Below the pieces are notes generated by a model. It was not told the DNA's origin and searched no databases. It worked only from the letters and a program-made list of their open reading frames with translations. A stretch of DNA of 64,000 nt from Leisingera aquimarina DSM 24565 (GTDB taxonomy: Bacteria > Pseudomonadota > Alphaproteobacteria > Rhodobacterales > Rhodobacteraceae), in assembly GCF_000473165.1 (NCBI RefSeq), contig NZ_AXBE01000012.1, forward strand, positions 45,644-109,643, read 5' to 3'. Of this stretch, positions 7,406-17,121 are shown piece by piece; position 1 is the stretch's first letter, and each line of letters opens with the position of its first letter. A program made the translations under genes and the position numbers.

Positions 7406-9088
7406 ATGAGCATTCTTGAATTCAGCAATGTCTGCAAAAGATTCGGTGAGGGTACGGCCAGAACCACCGTTCTCAGGAACATCAGCCTGAGCGTTCAGGA
7501 GGGCGAATTCCTCGTGCTTCTGGGCTTTTCCGGCACCGGCAAGACAACCCTGATCAACCTGATGGCCGGCCTTGAGGCACCATCTGACGGTTCGGTCACC
7601 TTCAGGGGCAAAAAGATCACCGGCCCCGGCCCCGAACGCGGGGTGATCTTCCAAAGCTACTCGCTGATGCCCTGGCTCACGGTGAACGGCAATGTCTCGC
7701 TTGCGGTGGACACGGTCTTTCCGGGCCTGCCCAAGGCCGAAAAACAGGCCAAGGTGGACCGCTACGTCCAGATGGTCGGCCTCAGCCACGCTGCCAGCCG
7801 CCGCCCGGCGGAGCTGTCGGGCGGCATGCGGCAGCGGGTCAACGTGGCGCGGGCTTTGGCGATGGACCCGGAGGTCCTCTTGCTGGATGAGCCGCTGTCG
7901 GCACTGGACGCGCTGACCCGCGCCAATTTGGCGGATGAGATCGAGATGATCTGGGAAGCGGACAAGAAGACCTGCGTGCTGATCACCAATGACGTGGACG
8001 AGGCGATCTTGCTGGCCGACCGCATCATTGCGCTCAATCCCGATGGCACCCTTGGCGAAGAGTTCAAGGTCGCCATCCCGCGTCCCCGCGACCGGTCGGC
8101 GATGAATACGGATGAGTCCTTCAAGCGTTTGCGGGCCAAGGTGACGAGCTACCTGATGGAGGTGGGGATTGAGGCCAAGATCAAAGGCACCAGAATCCTG
8201 CCGGATGTGACCCCGGTCCACGGGCTGCCTGCGGCTGTGGCCGAGGCCTCGAAGTCGATGACCGAGGAGCGCTTCCTGGATTTCTCGCAGCTGCACAAGA
8301 TCTACCCCACACCCAAGGGGCCGCTGACAGTGGTCGAGGATTTCAACCTCAAGATCAACAAGGGCGAGTTCATTTCGCTGATCGGCCATTCGGGCTGCGG
8401 CAAGTCCACGGTGCTGACCATGGCCGCCGGGCTGAACCCGATCTCCAAGGGGGCAATCAAGCTGGACCGCAAACACGTCGAGGGCGCCGACCCGGAGCGC
8501 GCCGTGGTGTTCCAGTCGCCCAACCTGTTTCCCTGGCTGACCGCTCGCGAAAACTGCGCCATCGGGGTGGACAAGGTCTATCCCAAGGCATCCCAGGCGG
8601 AACGGCAGGACGTGGTGGAATACTACCTGGAGCGCGTCGGCCTGGGTGAGGCGATGGACAAGCCCGCCAGCGCCATGTCGAACGGCATGCAGCAGCGGGT
8701 GGGTATCGCCCGCGCCTTTGCCCTGTCACCCAAACTGCTGCTCTTGGATGAACCCTTTGGAATGCTCGACAGCCTTACCCGCTGGGAGCTGCAGGAGGTG
8801 CTGATGGAGGTGTGGAGCCGCACCAAGGTCACCGCCATCTGCGTCACCCACGACGTCGACGAGGCGATCCTTCTGGCCGACCGCGTGGTGATGATGACCA
8901 ATGGCCCCCAGGCCACCATCGGCAAAATCACAGAGGTGGATCTGCCGCGCCCGCGCACTCGCAAAGCGCTGCTGGAGCACCCGGACTACTACACTTACCG
9001 GCAGGAGGTGCTCGATTTCCTCGAGGAATACGAGCACGGGGCCCAGCCGACCCCGAAACCGGCCGCCAACAAGATTGCAGCGGAGTAA
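7406..9088 (+). CDS. Fused double ABC ATPase of the nitrate importer (NrtC/NrtD type)
   Basis: The 560-aa protein holds two complete ABC ATPase domains in one chain, taking the place of separate NrtC and NrtD. Domain 1 (about 1-250) has Walker A GFSGTGKT, signature LSGGMRQR and Walker B VLLLDEPLSALD. Its switch histidine is replaced by Asn (LITNDVDEA). Domain 2 (about 275-520) has GHSGCGKST, a variant signature MSNGMQQR, LLLLDEPFGMLD and a normal VTHDVDEA. There is no NrtA-like regulatory domain as in cyanobacterial NrtC. Domain 1 may thus be catalytically weak and domain 2 canonical apart from the signature change. The protein energises NrtAB. Confidence 0.93.
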   Translation: MSILEFSNVCKRFGEGTARTTVLRNISLSVQEGEFLVLLGFSGTGKTTLINLMAGLEAPSDGSVTFRGKKITGPGPERGVIFQSYSLMPWLTVNGNVSLAVDTVFPGLPKAEKQAKVDRYVQMVGLSHAASRRPAELSGGMRQRVNVARALAMDPEVLLLDEPLSALDALTRANLADEIEMIWEADKKTCVLITNDVDEAILLADRIIALNPDGTLGEEFKVAIPRPRDRSAMNTDESFKRLRAKVTSYLMEVGIEAKIKGTRILPDVTPVHGLPAAVAEASKSMTEERFLDFSQLHKIYPTPKGPLTVVEDFNLKINKGEFISLIGHSGCGKSTVLTMAAGLNPISKGAIKLDRKHVEGADPERAVVFQSPNLFPWLTARENCAIGVDKVYPKASQAERQDVVEYYLERVGLGEAMDKPASAMSNGMQQRVGIARAFALSPKLLLLDEPFGMLDSLTRWELQEVLMEVWSRTKVTAICVTHDVDEAILLADRVVMMTNGPQATIGKITEVDLPRPRTRKALLEHPDYYTYRQEVLDFLEEYEHGAQPTPKPAANKIAAE

Positions 9089-9092
9089 GACC

Positions 9093-11534
9093 ATGACCCA
9101 GAAACTCGTCATCATCGGGGCCGGCATGGCTTCGGGCAGGGTGATCGAGCATCTGCTCGACGCAGACCCCAACGCCTATGACATCACCCTGTTCAACGCC
9201 GAGCCGCGCGGAAACTACAACCGCATCATGCTGTCGCCGGTTCTGTCGGGGGAGAAGACCTACGAGGAGATCGTTACCCATTCGGATGACTGGTATGCGC
9301 AGAACGGCGTCACCTGCCGCTTCGGCGAGCATGTGGTGAATATCGACCGCGAGATGAAGGTGGTCGAGGGCGAAAACGGTCATGTTCCTTACGACAAGCT
9401 GATCATCGCCACCGGCTCCGCCCCCTTCATCATCCCGGTGCCGGGCCATGACCTGCCCAATGTGATCAGTTACCGCGACCTGGATGACACCAACGCGATG
9501 ATCGAAGCCGCCGGGAAAGGCAGCAAGGCGGTGGTGATCGGCGGCGGCCTCCTGGGGCTCGAGGCGGCAGCGGGCCTCAAGGAACGCGGCATGAATGTGA
9601 CCGTGCTGCACCTGATGGGCCACCTGATGGAGCGCCAGCTGGACGAGGCCGCGGGTTATCTCTTGCGCAAGGATCTGGAGGCGCGCGGCATTACCGTGAA
9701 AACCCAGGCCGCAACCAAGGCAATCCTGGGTGAGGGCCGCGCCGAAGCCGTGCTTCTGGAAAGCGGCGAGACGCTGGGGGCCGATCTGGTCGTGATGGCC
9801 GTGGGCATCCGCCCGGAAACCCGGCTCGCCACGGACGCACATCTGGATGTGGCGCGCGGCATCGAGGTGAACGCGCAGATGCAGACATCCGACCCTGATA
9901 TCTATGCGGTCGGCGAATGCGTTGAGTTCGACGGCCACCTCTTCGGCCTTGTTGCGCCGCTCTACGATCAGGCCAAAGTGCTGGCGGACAGTCTCTTGGG
10001 CCAGCCCAGTGCATTTGTCGTCAAGGAACTGGCGACCAAGCTCAAGGTCACAGGCTGCGATCTGTTCAGCGCCGGGGATTTTGCCGGCGGCGAGACCCGC
10101 GAGGACATCGTCTTCCGCGATCCCTCCCGCGGTATCTACAAACGCCTGGTGATCGAAGAGGACCGCCTGATCGGCGCAGTGATGTACGGCGACACTGCCG
10201 ACGGCAGCTGGTTCTTCGGGCTGATCAAAGACGGTACAGATATCGAGGAGATGCGCGAGACGCTGATCTTCGGCCCGGCTTTTCAGGGGGGCGCCTCTGC
10301 GGACCCTTTGTCAGCCGTTGCAGCCTTACCGCCTGAGGCGGAAATTTGCGGCTGCAACGGCGTTTGCAAAGGACAGATCACCAGTGCCATCGAAGGCGGC
10401 GCGACAGACCTTGGCGCAATCCGCGCCAAGACCAAGGCCAGCGCCTCCTGTGGCACTTGCACCGGGCTGGTGGAGCAGCTTTTGTCGGTGACGCTGGGTG
10501 ATGAGTACGCTGCCCCTCAGGCCCAACCCATTTGCGGCTGCACCAGCCACACCCACGAGGATGTCCGCCGCCTGATCAAGTCGCAGGAGCTGAAAAGCCA
10601 GGCCGCAGTCTGGCAGGAACTGGGCTGGACCACCCCGAACGGCTGCCACAGCTGCCGCCCGGCGGTGAACTATTACCTATTGGCCGACTGGCCGCTTGAG
10701 TACCAGGATGACCCGCAAAGCCGTTTCGTGAACGAACGCAAGCACGCCAACATCCAGAAGGACGGCACCTTTTCCGTGGTGCCGCGCATGTGGGGCGGCA
10801 TCACCACCCCGGAGGAGCTGCGCGCCATTGCCGATGCCGCCGACAGGTACAATGTGCCGACGGTCAAGGTCACCGGTGGCCAGCGCATCGACCTTTTGGG
10901 TGTCAGAGGCGAGGATCTGCCAGCCATCTGGTCCGACCTGAACGGCGCAGGGCTGGTCTCGGGCCATGCCTATTCCAAGGGGCTTCGCACCGTGAAAACC
11001 TGCGTCGGCACCGATCACTGCCGCTTTGGCACCCAGGACAGCACCGGGCTGGGCATCAAGCTGGAAAAACACCTCTGGGGGTCCTGGACGCCGCATAAGC
11101 TGAAGCTGGCGGTCTCCGGCTGCCCGCGCAACTGCGCCGAGGCAACCTGCAAGGACATCGGGGTGATCTGTGTGGACAGTGGCTATGAAATCCACGTGGG
11201 CGGCGCAGCCGGCATGGAGATCAAGGGCACCGAAGTCCTGTGCAAGGTGGAGACTGAGGAAGACGCCATCAAAGTGATTTCCGCCATGACCCAGATCTAT
11301 CGCGAAAATGCCAAGTACCTCGACCGGATCTACAAATGGCTGGCCAAGGTCGGTCTGGACTGGGTCAAGACGCAGATCGTAGACGATCTGGAGAACCGCA
11401 AGGCACTGGCCGAGCGCTTTGCGCTGTCGCAATCCGTCTACCGCAAGGACCCCTGGGCCGAGCACGCGCAGAACCAAACCGTTCGGGCGCAATACGCCCC
11501 TCTTGCCAATCTCACATTGGAGGCTGCGGAATGA
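9093..11534 (+). CDS. nirB: NirB, assimilatory NAD(P)H nitrite reductase large subunit
   Basis: The 813-aa protein reduces nitrite to ammonium in the cytoplasm. In order it has an FAD/NAD(P)H pyridine-nucleotide oxidoreductase part (KLVIIGAGMASGRVIEHLL, later AVVIGGGLLGLEAAAGL); two BFD-type [2Fe-2S] segments (CGCNGVCKGQI with CGTCTG, and CGCTSHTHEDVRRLI with GCHSCRP); and the siroheme/[4Fe-4S] domains with the ligand pair CVGTDHCRFG and SGCPRNCAEA. The real start is ATG 9093 (MTQKLVII), 4 bases after the ATPase stop. The longer frame from 8901 is a shadow. nirD overlaps the stop by 4 bases. Siroheme would come from cobA downstream. Confidence 0.95.
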   Translation: MTQKLVIIGAGMASGRVIEHLLDADPNAYDITLFNAEPRGNYNRIMLSPVLSGEKTYEEIVTHSDDWYAQNGVTCRFGEHVVNIDREMKVVEGENGHVPYDKLIIATGSAPFIIPVPGHDLPNVISYRDLDDTNAMIEAAGKGSKAVVIGGGLLGLEAAAGLKERGMNVTVLHLMGHLMERQLDEAAGYLLRKDLEARGITVKTQAATKAILGEGRAEAVLLESGETLGADLVVMAVGIRPETRLATDAHLDVARGIEVNAQMQTSDPDIYAVGECVEFDGHLFGLVAPLYDQAKVLADSLLGQPSAFVVKELATKLKVTGCDLFSAGDFAGGETREDIVFRDPSRGIYKRLVIEEDRLIGAVMYGDTADGSWFFGLIKDGTDIEEMRETLIFGPAFQGGASADPLSAVAALPPEAEICGCNGVCKGQITSAIEGGATDLGAIRAKTKASASCGTCTGLVEQLLSVTLGDEYAAPQAQPICGCTSHTHEDVRRLIKSQELKSQAAVWQELGWTTPNGCHSCRPAVNYYLLADWPLEYQDDPQSRFVNERKHANIQKDGTFSVVPRMWGGITTPEELRAIADAADRYNVPTVKVTGGQRIDLLGVRGEDLPAIWSDLNGAGLVSGHAYSKGLRTVKTCVGTDHCRFGTQDSTGLGIKLEKHLWGSWTPHKLKLAVSGCPRNCAEATCKDIGVICVDSGYEIHVGGAAGMEIKGTEVLCKVETEEDAIKVISAMTQIYRENAKYLDRIYKWLAKVGLDWVKTQIVDDLENRKALAERFALSQSVYRKDPWAEHAQNQTVRAQYAPLANLTLEAAE

Positions 11535-11863
11535 ACTGGATCGACATCGGCCCAATTGACAGCATTCCCCTTTACGGCGCCCGGGTCATAAAAACACCCG
11601 TGGGCTGCGTCGCGCTGTTCCGCACCGGCCAGGATGAGGTCTTTGCCGCCGACGACCGCTGCCCGCACAAGGGCGGCCCGCTATCCGAAGGGATAGTGCA
11701 TGGCCAAAGCGTGACCTGCCCGTTGCATAACTGGGTGTTTGACCTCAACATCGGCGAGGCGCAGGGCGCGGATGAAGGCCGGATCAGCACCTACCCGGTG
11801 CGCGTCGAAGCCGGGCGCCTTTTGATTGATGGCAATGCAATCGGCAAACGGAGCGCTGCGTGA
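11531..11863 (+). CDS. nirD: NirD, nitrite reductase small subunit (Rieske-type)
   Basis: The 110-aa protein starts inside the nirB stop (ATGA) and works with NirB. It is a Rieske-fold protein and keeps both ligand motifs, CPHKGGPLSEG (C-x-H) and CPLHNWVFDL (C-x2-H), so it can probably bind a [2Fe-2S] cluster. Some enterobacterial NirD proteins have lost these residues. Length and fold order are normal for the NirD_Rieske family. The next gene starts at the TGATG overlap, so nirB, nirD and nasA are translationally coupled. Confidence 0.92.
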   Translation: MNWIDIGPIDSIPLYGARVIKTPVGCVALFRTGQDEVFAADDRCPHKGGPLSEGIVHGQSVTCPLHNWVFDLNIGEAQGADEGRISTYPVRVEAGRLLIDGNAIGKRSAA

Positions 11864-14508
11864 TGCCGGGTGCCGGATGCAAGGAAACCCGCTCAACCTG
11901 CCCCTATTGCGGCACCGGCTGCGGTGTGCTGCTGCGCCCGGACGGCGTGGGCGGGCTGGCGGTGCGTGGCGACCCGGACCACCCGGCCAATCGCGGGCGG
12001 CTCTGCTCCAAGGGGCTGGCACTGGGGGAAACCGTAGGGTTGCAGGGCCGCCTGCTGGCGCCGCAGGTGCAGGGCCGCGAAACCGATTGGGACAGCGCCC
12101 TGGACCTGATTGCCGCCAAGTTCCGGCAAGCGGCAGAACAGTATGGCCCGGACAGCGTCGGCTTCTACTTGTCGGGCCAGATGCTGACCGAGGATTACTA
12201 TGTCGCCAACAAGCTGATGAAGGGCTTTCTCGGCTCGGCCAACATCGACACCAACTCGCGCCTGTGCATGGCCTCCACCGTGGCCGGCCACAAACGCGCT
12301 TTCGGCACCGACACCGTGCCCGGCACCTATGACGACCTGGAACAGGCTGATCTGATCGTTTTGGTCGGCTCCAACCTCGCCTGGTGTCATCCGGTGCTGT
12401 ATCAGCGGATCCTTGCTGCCCGCGAAAAGCGCGGCACCAAGCTGGTGGTGATCGACCCGCGCCGCACCGCCAGCTGCGATCAGGCGGACATGCATCTGAA
12501 ACTGCGCGCGGGCAGTGACGTGGCGCTGTTCAACCGGCTGCTGGCGGGGCTCTACGAGGGCGGCGCACTGGACGCTGATTACCTGAGCAACGTGAACGGG
12601 CTGGGCGAAGCGTTAGAAGCGGCCTTTGCAGCGGATGCTGCGCCGACCGGCCTGTCCGGGAACGAAATCACTGCCTTTTGCGATCTCTGGCTGCGCACGG
12701 AAAAGGTTGTTACCATCTTCAGCCAGGGCGTGAACCAGTCCACCTCCGGCGCGGACAAGGTGAATGCCATCCTTAACTGCCACCTGGCCGCCGGCCGCAT
12801 CGGAAAACCTGGCTGCGGGCCGTTTTCGGTGACCGGCCAGCCTAATGCCATGGGCGGGCGCGAGGTCGGCGGGCTGGCTAATATGCTGGCCTGCCATATG
12901 GATCTGGAAAACAGCAGCCACCGCGACGCCGTCCAGGAATTCTGGGGGGCGCCCGCGATGCCGGACCGGGCCGGCCTGAAGGCGGTCGACCTGTTCCGCG
13001 CCGCAGGCGACGGGCGGCTCAAGGCACTGTGGATAATCCACACGAACCCGGCTGTCACCATGCCGGAGGCGGATGTCGTAGCCGCCGCCATCAAGGCCTG
13101 CGAATTCACCGTGGTCAGCGACATCACCGCAGCCACCGATACGGCCCGCTTGGCGGATGTGCTGCTGCCTGCCGCCGCTTGGGCTGAAAAGGACGGCACA
13201 GTTACTAATTCGGACCGTACCATCAGCCGTCAGCGTGCCGTTCTGCCGCCACCCGGGCAGGCCCGCGCCGACTGGGACATTCTGGCGGACGCGGGCCGGC
13301 GCATGGGCTGGGCCAAGGCGTTTGATTATCAAACCCCGGCCCAGATCTTCCGCGAACACGCGGCGCTTTCGGGTCTTGCGGGCAGCTTCGGGCTGGATTT
13401 CGATATTTCCGGTCTCGGCGGGCTTTCCATCCAAGAGTACGACGGGATGGCCCCAGTGCGCTGGCCGGTCAGCCGCGCCCGCCAGGGCGGGCGCTTCTTT
13501 GCGGATGGAAGGTTCTTTCACCCGGACTGCAAGGCACGCATGATGCCGGTCCGGCACCGCGCCCCGGCTGCCACGCCGGACCGCCGGTTTCCGCTCCGCT
13601 TGAACACCGGCCGTATCAGGGACCAGTGGCACACAATGACCCGCACCGGGCAGGCCGCCCGCCTGTCGGGGCATCTTGCGGAACCCTTTGCTGATATCCA
13701 TCCTCAGGATGCCCGGAAGCTGGGGGTGGAATCAGCAGACCTGGTGCGCCTGCACAATACGCATGGCCAAGCCGTCCTACGCGCGCGGATCACCACCGAT
13801 GTGCAACCCGGCGACCTGTTTGCGCCGATCCACTGGACCGGCGAAACCGCACCCTCGGCGCGTATCGACACGTTGGTGGCAGCCGCCATTGATCCTGTCT
13901 CGGGGCAACCCGAAAGCAAAGCCGCCGTTGTTGCCGCTGAACGCTGGCAAGCCGCCTGGTACGGGTTTGCAGTATCGTGCCGGCCAATGGCGCCTCAGGC
14001 GGACTATTGGGCTGTTGCACGAACCGAAGCTGGATACCGTGCGGAACTGGCCGGGCAGGCGCCTCTCACCGATCCGGAGGCCACTGGGCGGGACCTGTTC
14101 GCCATGCCAGAGGCCGAGGTGCAGATGATGACAGACAGTTGCAAGGGCATTGCCCGGCTGGCCCTGTTTCAGGACGGCGAGATCATGGCAGCGCTGTTCA
14201 CCGCACCGGGGCCGGTGGCGGTCAGCCGGGACTATCTGGCCGGTCTGCCGGGCGCCAGCGCGGCGGGTGTTCTGACCGGCGTTCCCGCAGGGGACCAGCC
14301 CGACCCTGGTCCGGTGGTCTGCGCCTGCTTCAGCGTCGGAGCCAACACCATTCTCCATGCCATCGAAAGCGGAGGGCTGATGAGCGTTGGGGACGTGGGC
14401 GCTGCCTTGCACGCGGGAACAAACTGCGGCTCCTGCCGCCCTGACATCGCTGAATTGCTAGCGCGGCACCCGTTCCAGCAGGCCGCAGAACAGGACGGCT
14501 TCGGATGA
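11863..14508 (+). CDS. nasA: NasA, assimilatory nitrate reductase catalytic subunit
   Basis: The 881-aa molybdenum enzyme reduces nitrate to nitrite. The N-terminus has a [4Fe-4S] motif C13-x2-C16-x3-C20-x27-C48 (CPYCGTGCG, later GRLCSKG). The large Mo-bis-MGD domain follows (VGFYLSGQMLTEDYYVANKL; NTNPAVTMPEAD; NTGRIRDQWHTMTRTG near the C-terminal molydopterin-binding part). A C-terminal BFD-like [2Fe-2S] segment (VCACFSVGANTILHAI, then GTNCGSCRPDIAELL) probably receives electrons. The start is ATG 11863 in a TGATG overlap with nirD; GTG 11860 is the in-frame alternative. cobA overlaps the stop by 4 bases. Confidence 0.94.
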   Translation: MPGAGCKETRSTCPYCGTGCGVLLRPDGVGGLAVRGDPDHPANRGRLCSKGLALGETVGLQGRLLAPQVQGRETDWDSALDLIAAKFRQAAEQYGPDSVGFYLSGQMLTEDYYVANKLMKGFLGSANIDTNSRLCMASTVAGHKRAFGTDTVPGTYDDLEQADLIVLVGSNLAWCHPVLYQRILAAREKRGTKLVVIDPRRTASCDQADMHLKLRAGSDVALFNRLLAGLYEGGALDADYLSNVNGLGEALEAAFAADAAPTGLSGNEITAFCDLWLRTEKVVTIFSQGVNQSTSGADKVNAILNCHLAAGRIGKPGCGPFSVTGQPNAMGGREVGGLANMLACHMDLENSSHRDAVQEFWGAPAMPDRAGLKAVDLFRAAGDGRLKALWIIHTNPAVTMPEADVVAAAIKACEFTVVSDITAATDTARLADVLLPAAAWAEKDGTVTNSDRTISRQRAVLPPPGQARADWDILADAGRRMGWAKAFDYQTPAQIFREHAALSGLAGSFGLDFDISGLGGLSIQEYDGMAPVRWPVSRARQGGRFFADGRFFHPDCKARMMPVRHRAPAATPDRRFPLRLNTGRIRDQWHTMTRTGQAARLSGHLAEPFADIHPQDARKLGVESADLVRLHNTHGQAVLRARITTDVQPGDLFAPIHWTGETAPSARIDTLVAAAIDPVSGQPESKAAVVAAERWQAAWYGFAVSCRPMAPQADYWAVARTEAGYRAELAGQAPLTDPEATGRDLFAMPEAEVQMMTDSCKGIARLALFQDGEIMAALFTAPGPVAVSRDYLAGLPGASAAGVLTGVPAGDQPDPGPVVCACFSVGANTILHAIESGGLMSVGDVGAALHAGTNCGSCRPDIAELLARHPFQQAAEQDGFG

Positions 14509-15281
14509 CGGTTTCCCCCGTAACTCAAAAGGCACCGGGCTGGCTTGCCCTGGTGGGCGCAGGCCCCGGCGCACGCGACCTGTTGACGGTCCGCGCACTG
14601 CAAAGGCTTCGGCAGGCTGATACGGTTTTCTATGACCGTCTGGTTGACGAGGAAGTCTTGGAGCTGGCCCCGCCAGCAACCAAACGGGTCTTTGTCGGCA
14701 AACACGTCGGTGCCCACGCCTGGCCGCAGGACAGGATCAACACGGTCATCGTTGCAGAGGCACTGAAGGGCCGCCGGGTTGTGCGCCTCAAGTCGGGTGA
14801 CCCCAGTATCTTTGGACGAGCTGCCGAAGAGCTGGCCGCCGCCCGCGCCGCCGGCATCAACGCCGAGATCATTCCCGGGGTCACCGCCGCTTGCGCCGCC
14901 GCTGCACAGACAAGCCTCCCGCTGACCGAACGGGGGGTGTCAGACACGCTTGTGCTGACCACTGCCAGATGCAAGGCCGGAGACCCTCTGCCCGACTGCG
15001 CCCGGCATGCAAAGCCTGGAACCACAATTGTCTTTTACATGTCCGTGGGACAGGCATCCCGGGTACGCGACGGGCTGCTCCGCCTGGGCATGCCTCCCTC
15101 CACTCCTGTCACGATAGCTGTGGATGTTTCCAAGCCAGGCGCACGAACAGTGTTTTGCAACATCAGCGCGCTCCCGGAAACCCTGGGTCAACATGAAATC
15201 TCCGGCTGCGCAACAATTGTCATAACATATCCCAAGAACAGGTCCGGTCAGATATCCCCCAAGACAACGAGGTCATGTTGA
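14505..15281 (+). CDS. cobA: Uroporphyrinogen-III C-methyltransferase (siroheme synthesis)
   Basis: The 258-aa SAM-dependent methyltransferase of the SUMT/CobA type makes precorrin-2, the precursor of the siroheme needed by NirB. Signatures are LVGAGPGARDLLTVRALQRL near the N-terminus, VFYDRLVDEEVLEL, RLKSGDPSIFGRAAEEL and EIIPGVTAACAAAAQ. It overlaps the nasA stop by 4 bases (ATGA), so it is the last gene of the nrt-nir-nas operon. No dehydrogenase/ferrochelatase (CysG N-terminal) domain is present; that step must be encoded elsewhere. IS5-type debris begins inside its last codons. Confidence 0.93.
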   Translation: MTVSPVTQKAPGWLALVGAGPGARDLLTVRALQRLRQADTVFYDRLVDEEVLELAPPATKRVFVGKHVGAHAWPQDRINTVIVAEALKGRRVVRLKSGDPSIFGRAAEELAAARAAGINAEIIPGVTAACAAAAQTSLPLTERGVSDTLVLTTARCKAGDPLPDCARHAKPGTTIVFYMSVGQASRVRDGLLRLGMPPSTPVTIAVDVSKPGARTVFCNISALPETLGQHEISGCATIVITYPKNRSGQISPKTTRSC

Positions 15282-15413
15282 CAAATGGCGCAGCCAGAGG
15301 CGGATTGACGTGATATCGACGACGCCTATAAAGCTCTCGGCTGTTTTGTTGTAACGGGTTGCGGCCCTTAGGACGTTCTTGAGCTTGTTGAAGCACGGTT
15401 CGACCAGGTTTCG
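15273..15413 (-). pseudogene. IS5-family transposase C-terminal remnant
   Basis: The minus frame reads RNLVEPCFNKLKNVLRAATR, then YNKTAESFIGVVDITSIRLW and LRHLST before a stop at 15273-15275. This is the characteristic end of IS5-group (IS427-like) transposases. The rest of the protein is not found upstream. It overlaps the last codons of cobA, so an IS end may have replaced the original 3' end of cobA or its downstream region. Confidence 0.75.
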
Positions 15414-15559
15414 AGGCGGATACAGCGAATGCTCCACGAGGATGCTTTTTTGCGTAAGTCGCGCATGGGGATCACAGGACGTATACGCGCATTGAACGAC
15501 CGTTTAGCGCCGATTTCGTCCTGCTGCATCGGCTAGGCCGTCACGATGACTAATGACCG

Positions 15560-15793
15560 GTGTGGGCTCGAAACGTCTTTATGAGGTCGCCGCAGCGGGC
15601 GGCAAGGAGGATGGGATTCTCTGAAACGTTCGGCCTGGCTATTCCGGCTATCTTCAGGAACGGGGACATACGCCTGTCGCTATTTGCTACCCTTGCTCAA
15701 TTCGGCACGGCCGAGGACTTGCCCCTAGACGACCTAAGAATTGAGCTCTATTTCCCGCGGTCAAAAAAACCACGCCGCTGCTCAAGGCGATGA
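15560..15793 (+). pseudogene. Fragment resembling the C-terminal part of an XRE/MmyB-type regulator
   Basis: A 77-codon frame contains IFRNGDIRLSLFATLAQFGT, followed by EDLPLDDLRIELYFP. This looks like the ligand-binding-region end of HTH regulators of the MmyB-like group. There is no HTH, no convincing start, and the last residues (RSKKPRRCSRR) run over the end of the opposite gene, so it is best seen as a decayed piece. The bases from 15414 to 15559 hold nothing I recognise. Confidence 0.3.
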
Positions 15794-16620
15794 CTGGATA
15801 GATCCCCCTCCGCTGGTGACACGGCCCGCCGATAGAGATGCCAAGTGGTGTGGCCAAGGATCGGCAAGGTGAAGATCAGACCCAGAAACGCCGGAACCAG
15901 CGACAACAGCAAGGCGACCGAGATGATCGCTGCCCAGGTGAGCATGACCAACGGGTTTTCCGTGACAACACGAATGGACGTTAACATGGCGGAAACGAAA
16001 TTGGTTTCCCGGTCGAGCAGCATGGGCATGGCTACGACGGTCAACGAGAACAGTACAGCCGACAGAACTGCGCCTACACAGGTGCCAATAGCAAGGAAGG
16101 TCCAGCCCTGCGGTGTGAAGAATACGGTGTTCAAGAACCCGTCGAAATCCGAGAAGGATGCATTCTGCAGGATGATCGCCAGCCAAAGCCGAACCTGGTA
16201 GACCCACACCCAGAAAATGAACAGGGTAACAAAAGCCATCCAGCCCATTTCGCGCTTGCGTTGATTGGCCATGACGGTGAGGATTTCAGACCAGCCGAAA
16301 CTCTCTCCCTTCTGGAACCGTCGGGACATTTCATAAAGCCCGGCGGCAGCGAAAGGCGCGACCAGCGGAAAGCCTACAGCGGCAGGAATGATCATCCAGA
16401 TCTTGCCGAGCCAGACCAAGCACCAAACAAACAGGATCCCGAAAACCGCATAGAACAGGCCGAAGAAGCCACTCATGATGGGGTGAGCCAGAAAGTCGGA
16501 AAGCCCGGCCTTCAGCGACGCGGTGATATCACCCGCAGTCACACTATTGATCTTGGGCATGGCCCGCTGCTGCGGCGTCAGATTGTCTGGTGGTGTGGAA
16601 CCTGCGGTCTTGGATGCCAT
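15748..16620 (-). CDS. DUF2189 integral membrane protein
   Basis: The 290-aa protein starts MASKTAGSTPPDNLT after GGGAGGAG. After a polar N-terminus it has about six hydrophobic segments (for example SGFFGLFYAVFGILFVWCLV, WMIIPAAVGFPLVAPFAAA, FVTLFIFWVWVYQVRLWLAI and WAAIISVALLLSLVPAFLGL). The block GFPLVAPFAAAGLYEMSRR and the end LPILGHTTWHLYRRAV are typical of DUF2189 proteins found in Rhodobacterales. The function is unknown. It stands alone, convergent to the decayed frame at 15560. The longer frame from 16674 lacks a ribosome site. Confidence 0.85.
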   Translation of the reverse strand: MASKTAGSTPPDNLTPQQRAMPKINSVTAGDITASLKAGLSDFLAHPIMSGFFGLFYAVFGILFVWCLVWLGKIWMIIPAAVGFPLVAPFAAAGLYEMSRRFQKGESFGWSEILTVMANQRKREMGWMAFVTLFIFWVWVYQVRLWLAIILQNASFSDFDGFLNTVFFTPQGWTFLAIGTCVGAVLSAVLFSLTVVAMPMLLDRETNFVSAMLTSIRVVTENPLVMLTWAAIISVALLLSLVPAFLGLIFTLPILGHTTWHLYRRAVSPAEGDLSSHRLEQRRGFFDRGK

Positions 16621-17121
16621 GACACACTCCTCCCAATGCATAGAACCGCGCTGGTCCGTTTGCCAATAGACCAAGCGGTGAAACAGACAACCCTACTCCG
16701 CATACAAGTCTGCATCAGGTAAGGCGTGAGGACAAGGAAGAGTATGGCAGCCAAGTCCCGCTTGGCGATCCTGCCATAGCCCAAAGCTGAACGTCTGCTT
16801 GAAGCGGTTTGCGTCGTACTGCAATCGCGAAAAGCAGGTAGGCAATCTAGGTCTGCAAAGGGCTCAAACTACCTATCTCAGCGGCAATCCTAGTTGGGGG
16901 TCCCTGGACGATGTCGAACGGCCCAATCCTGACCTTCATCACTCTGTCAAACGCTGCGGCGCAGCTTTAACCATACCGGACATCCATTGATCGTGCAGCA
17001 AACAAGGTGAAGGTGAAATTTGTTCGTCGTCCTAATCCGAACCAATTCAATCATTTTTGAGGTTGTAGAACTCAAGTCACCCGCTCAGAGCGCTACGAAA
17101 CTGCTCGGGCATGCAAAAAAG
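16621..17121. other. Gene-free stretch between DUF2189 gene and GntR regulator
   Basis: About 500 bases without a supportable gene on either strand. The short frames at 16799-16990 and 17020-17361 code for nothing recognisable. The stretch should hold the DUF2189 promoter on the left and the 3' end of the GntR gene on the right. No clear terminator hairpin with a T-run was found. Confidence 0.5.

Noticed and set aside
8928-9938. 336-codon minus-strand frame opposite nirB
   Set aside because: Shadow of the nirB coding strand; composition rich in His/Arg/Gly without motifs.
16799-16990. Possible tRNA-like or small gene in the gap before the GntR gene
   Set aside because: No cloverleaf could be folded and the short frame encodes nothing recognisable.
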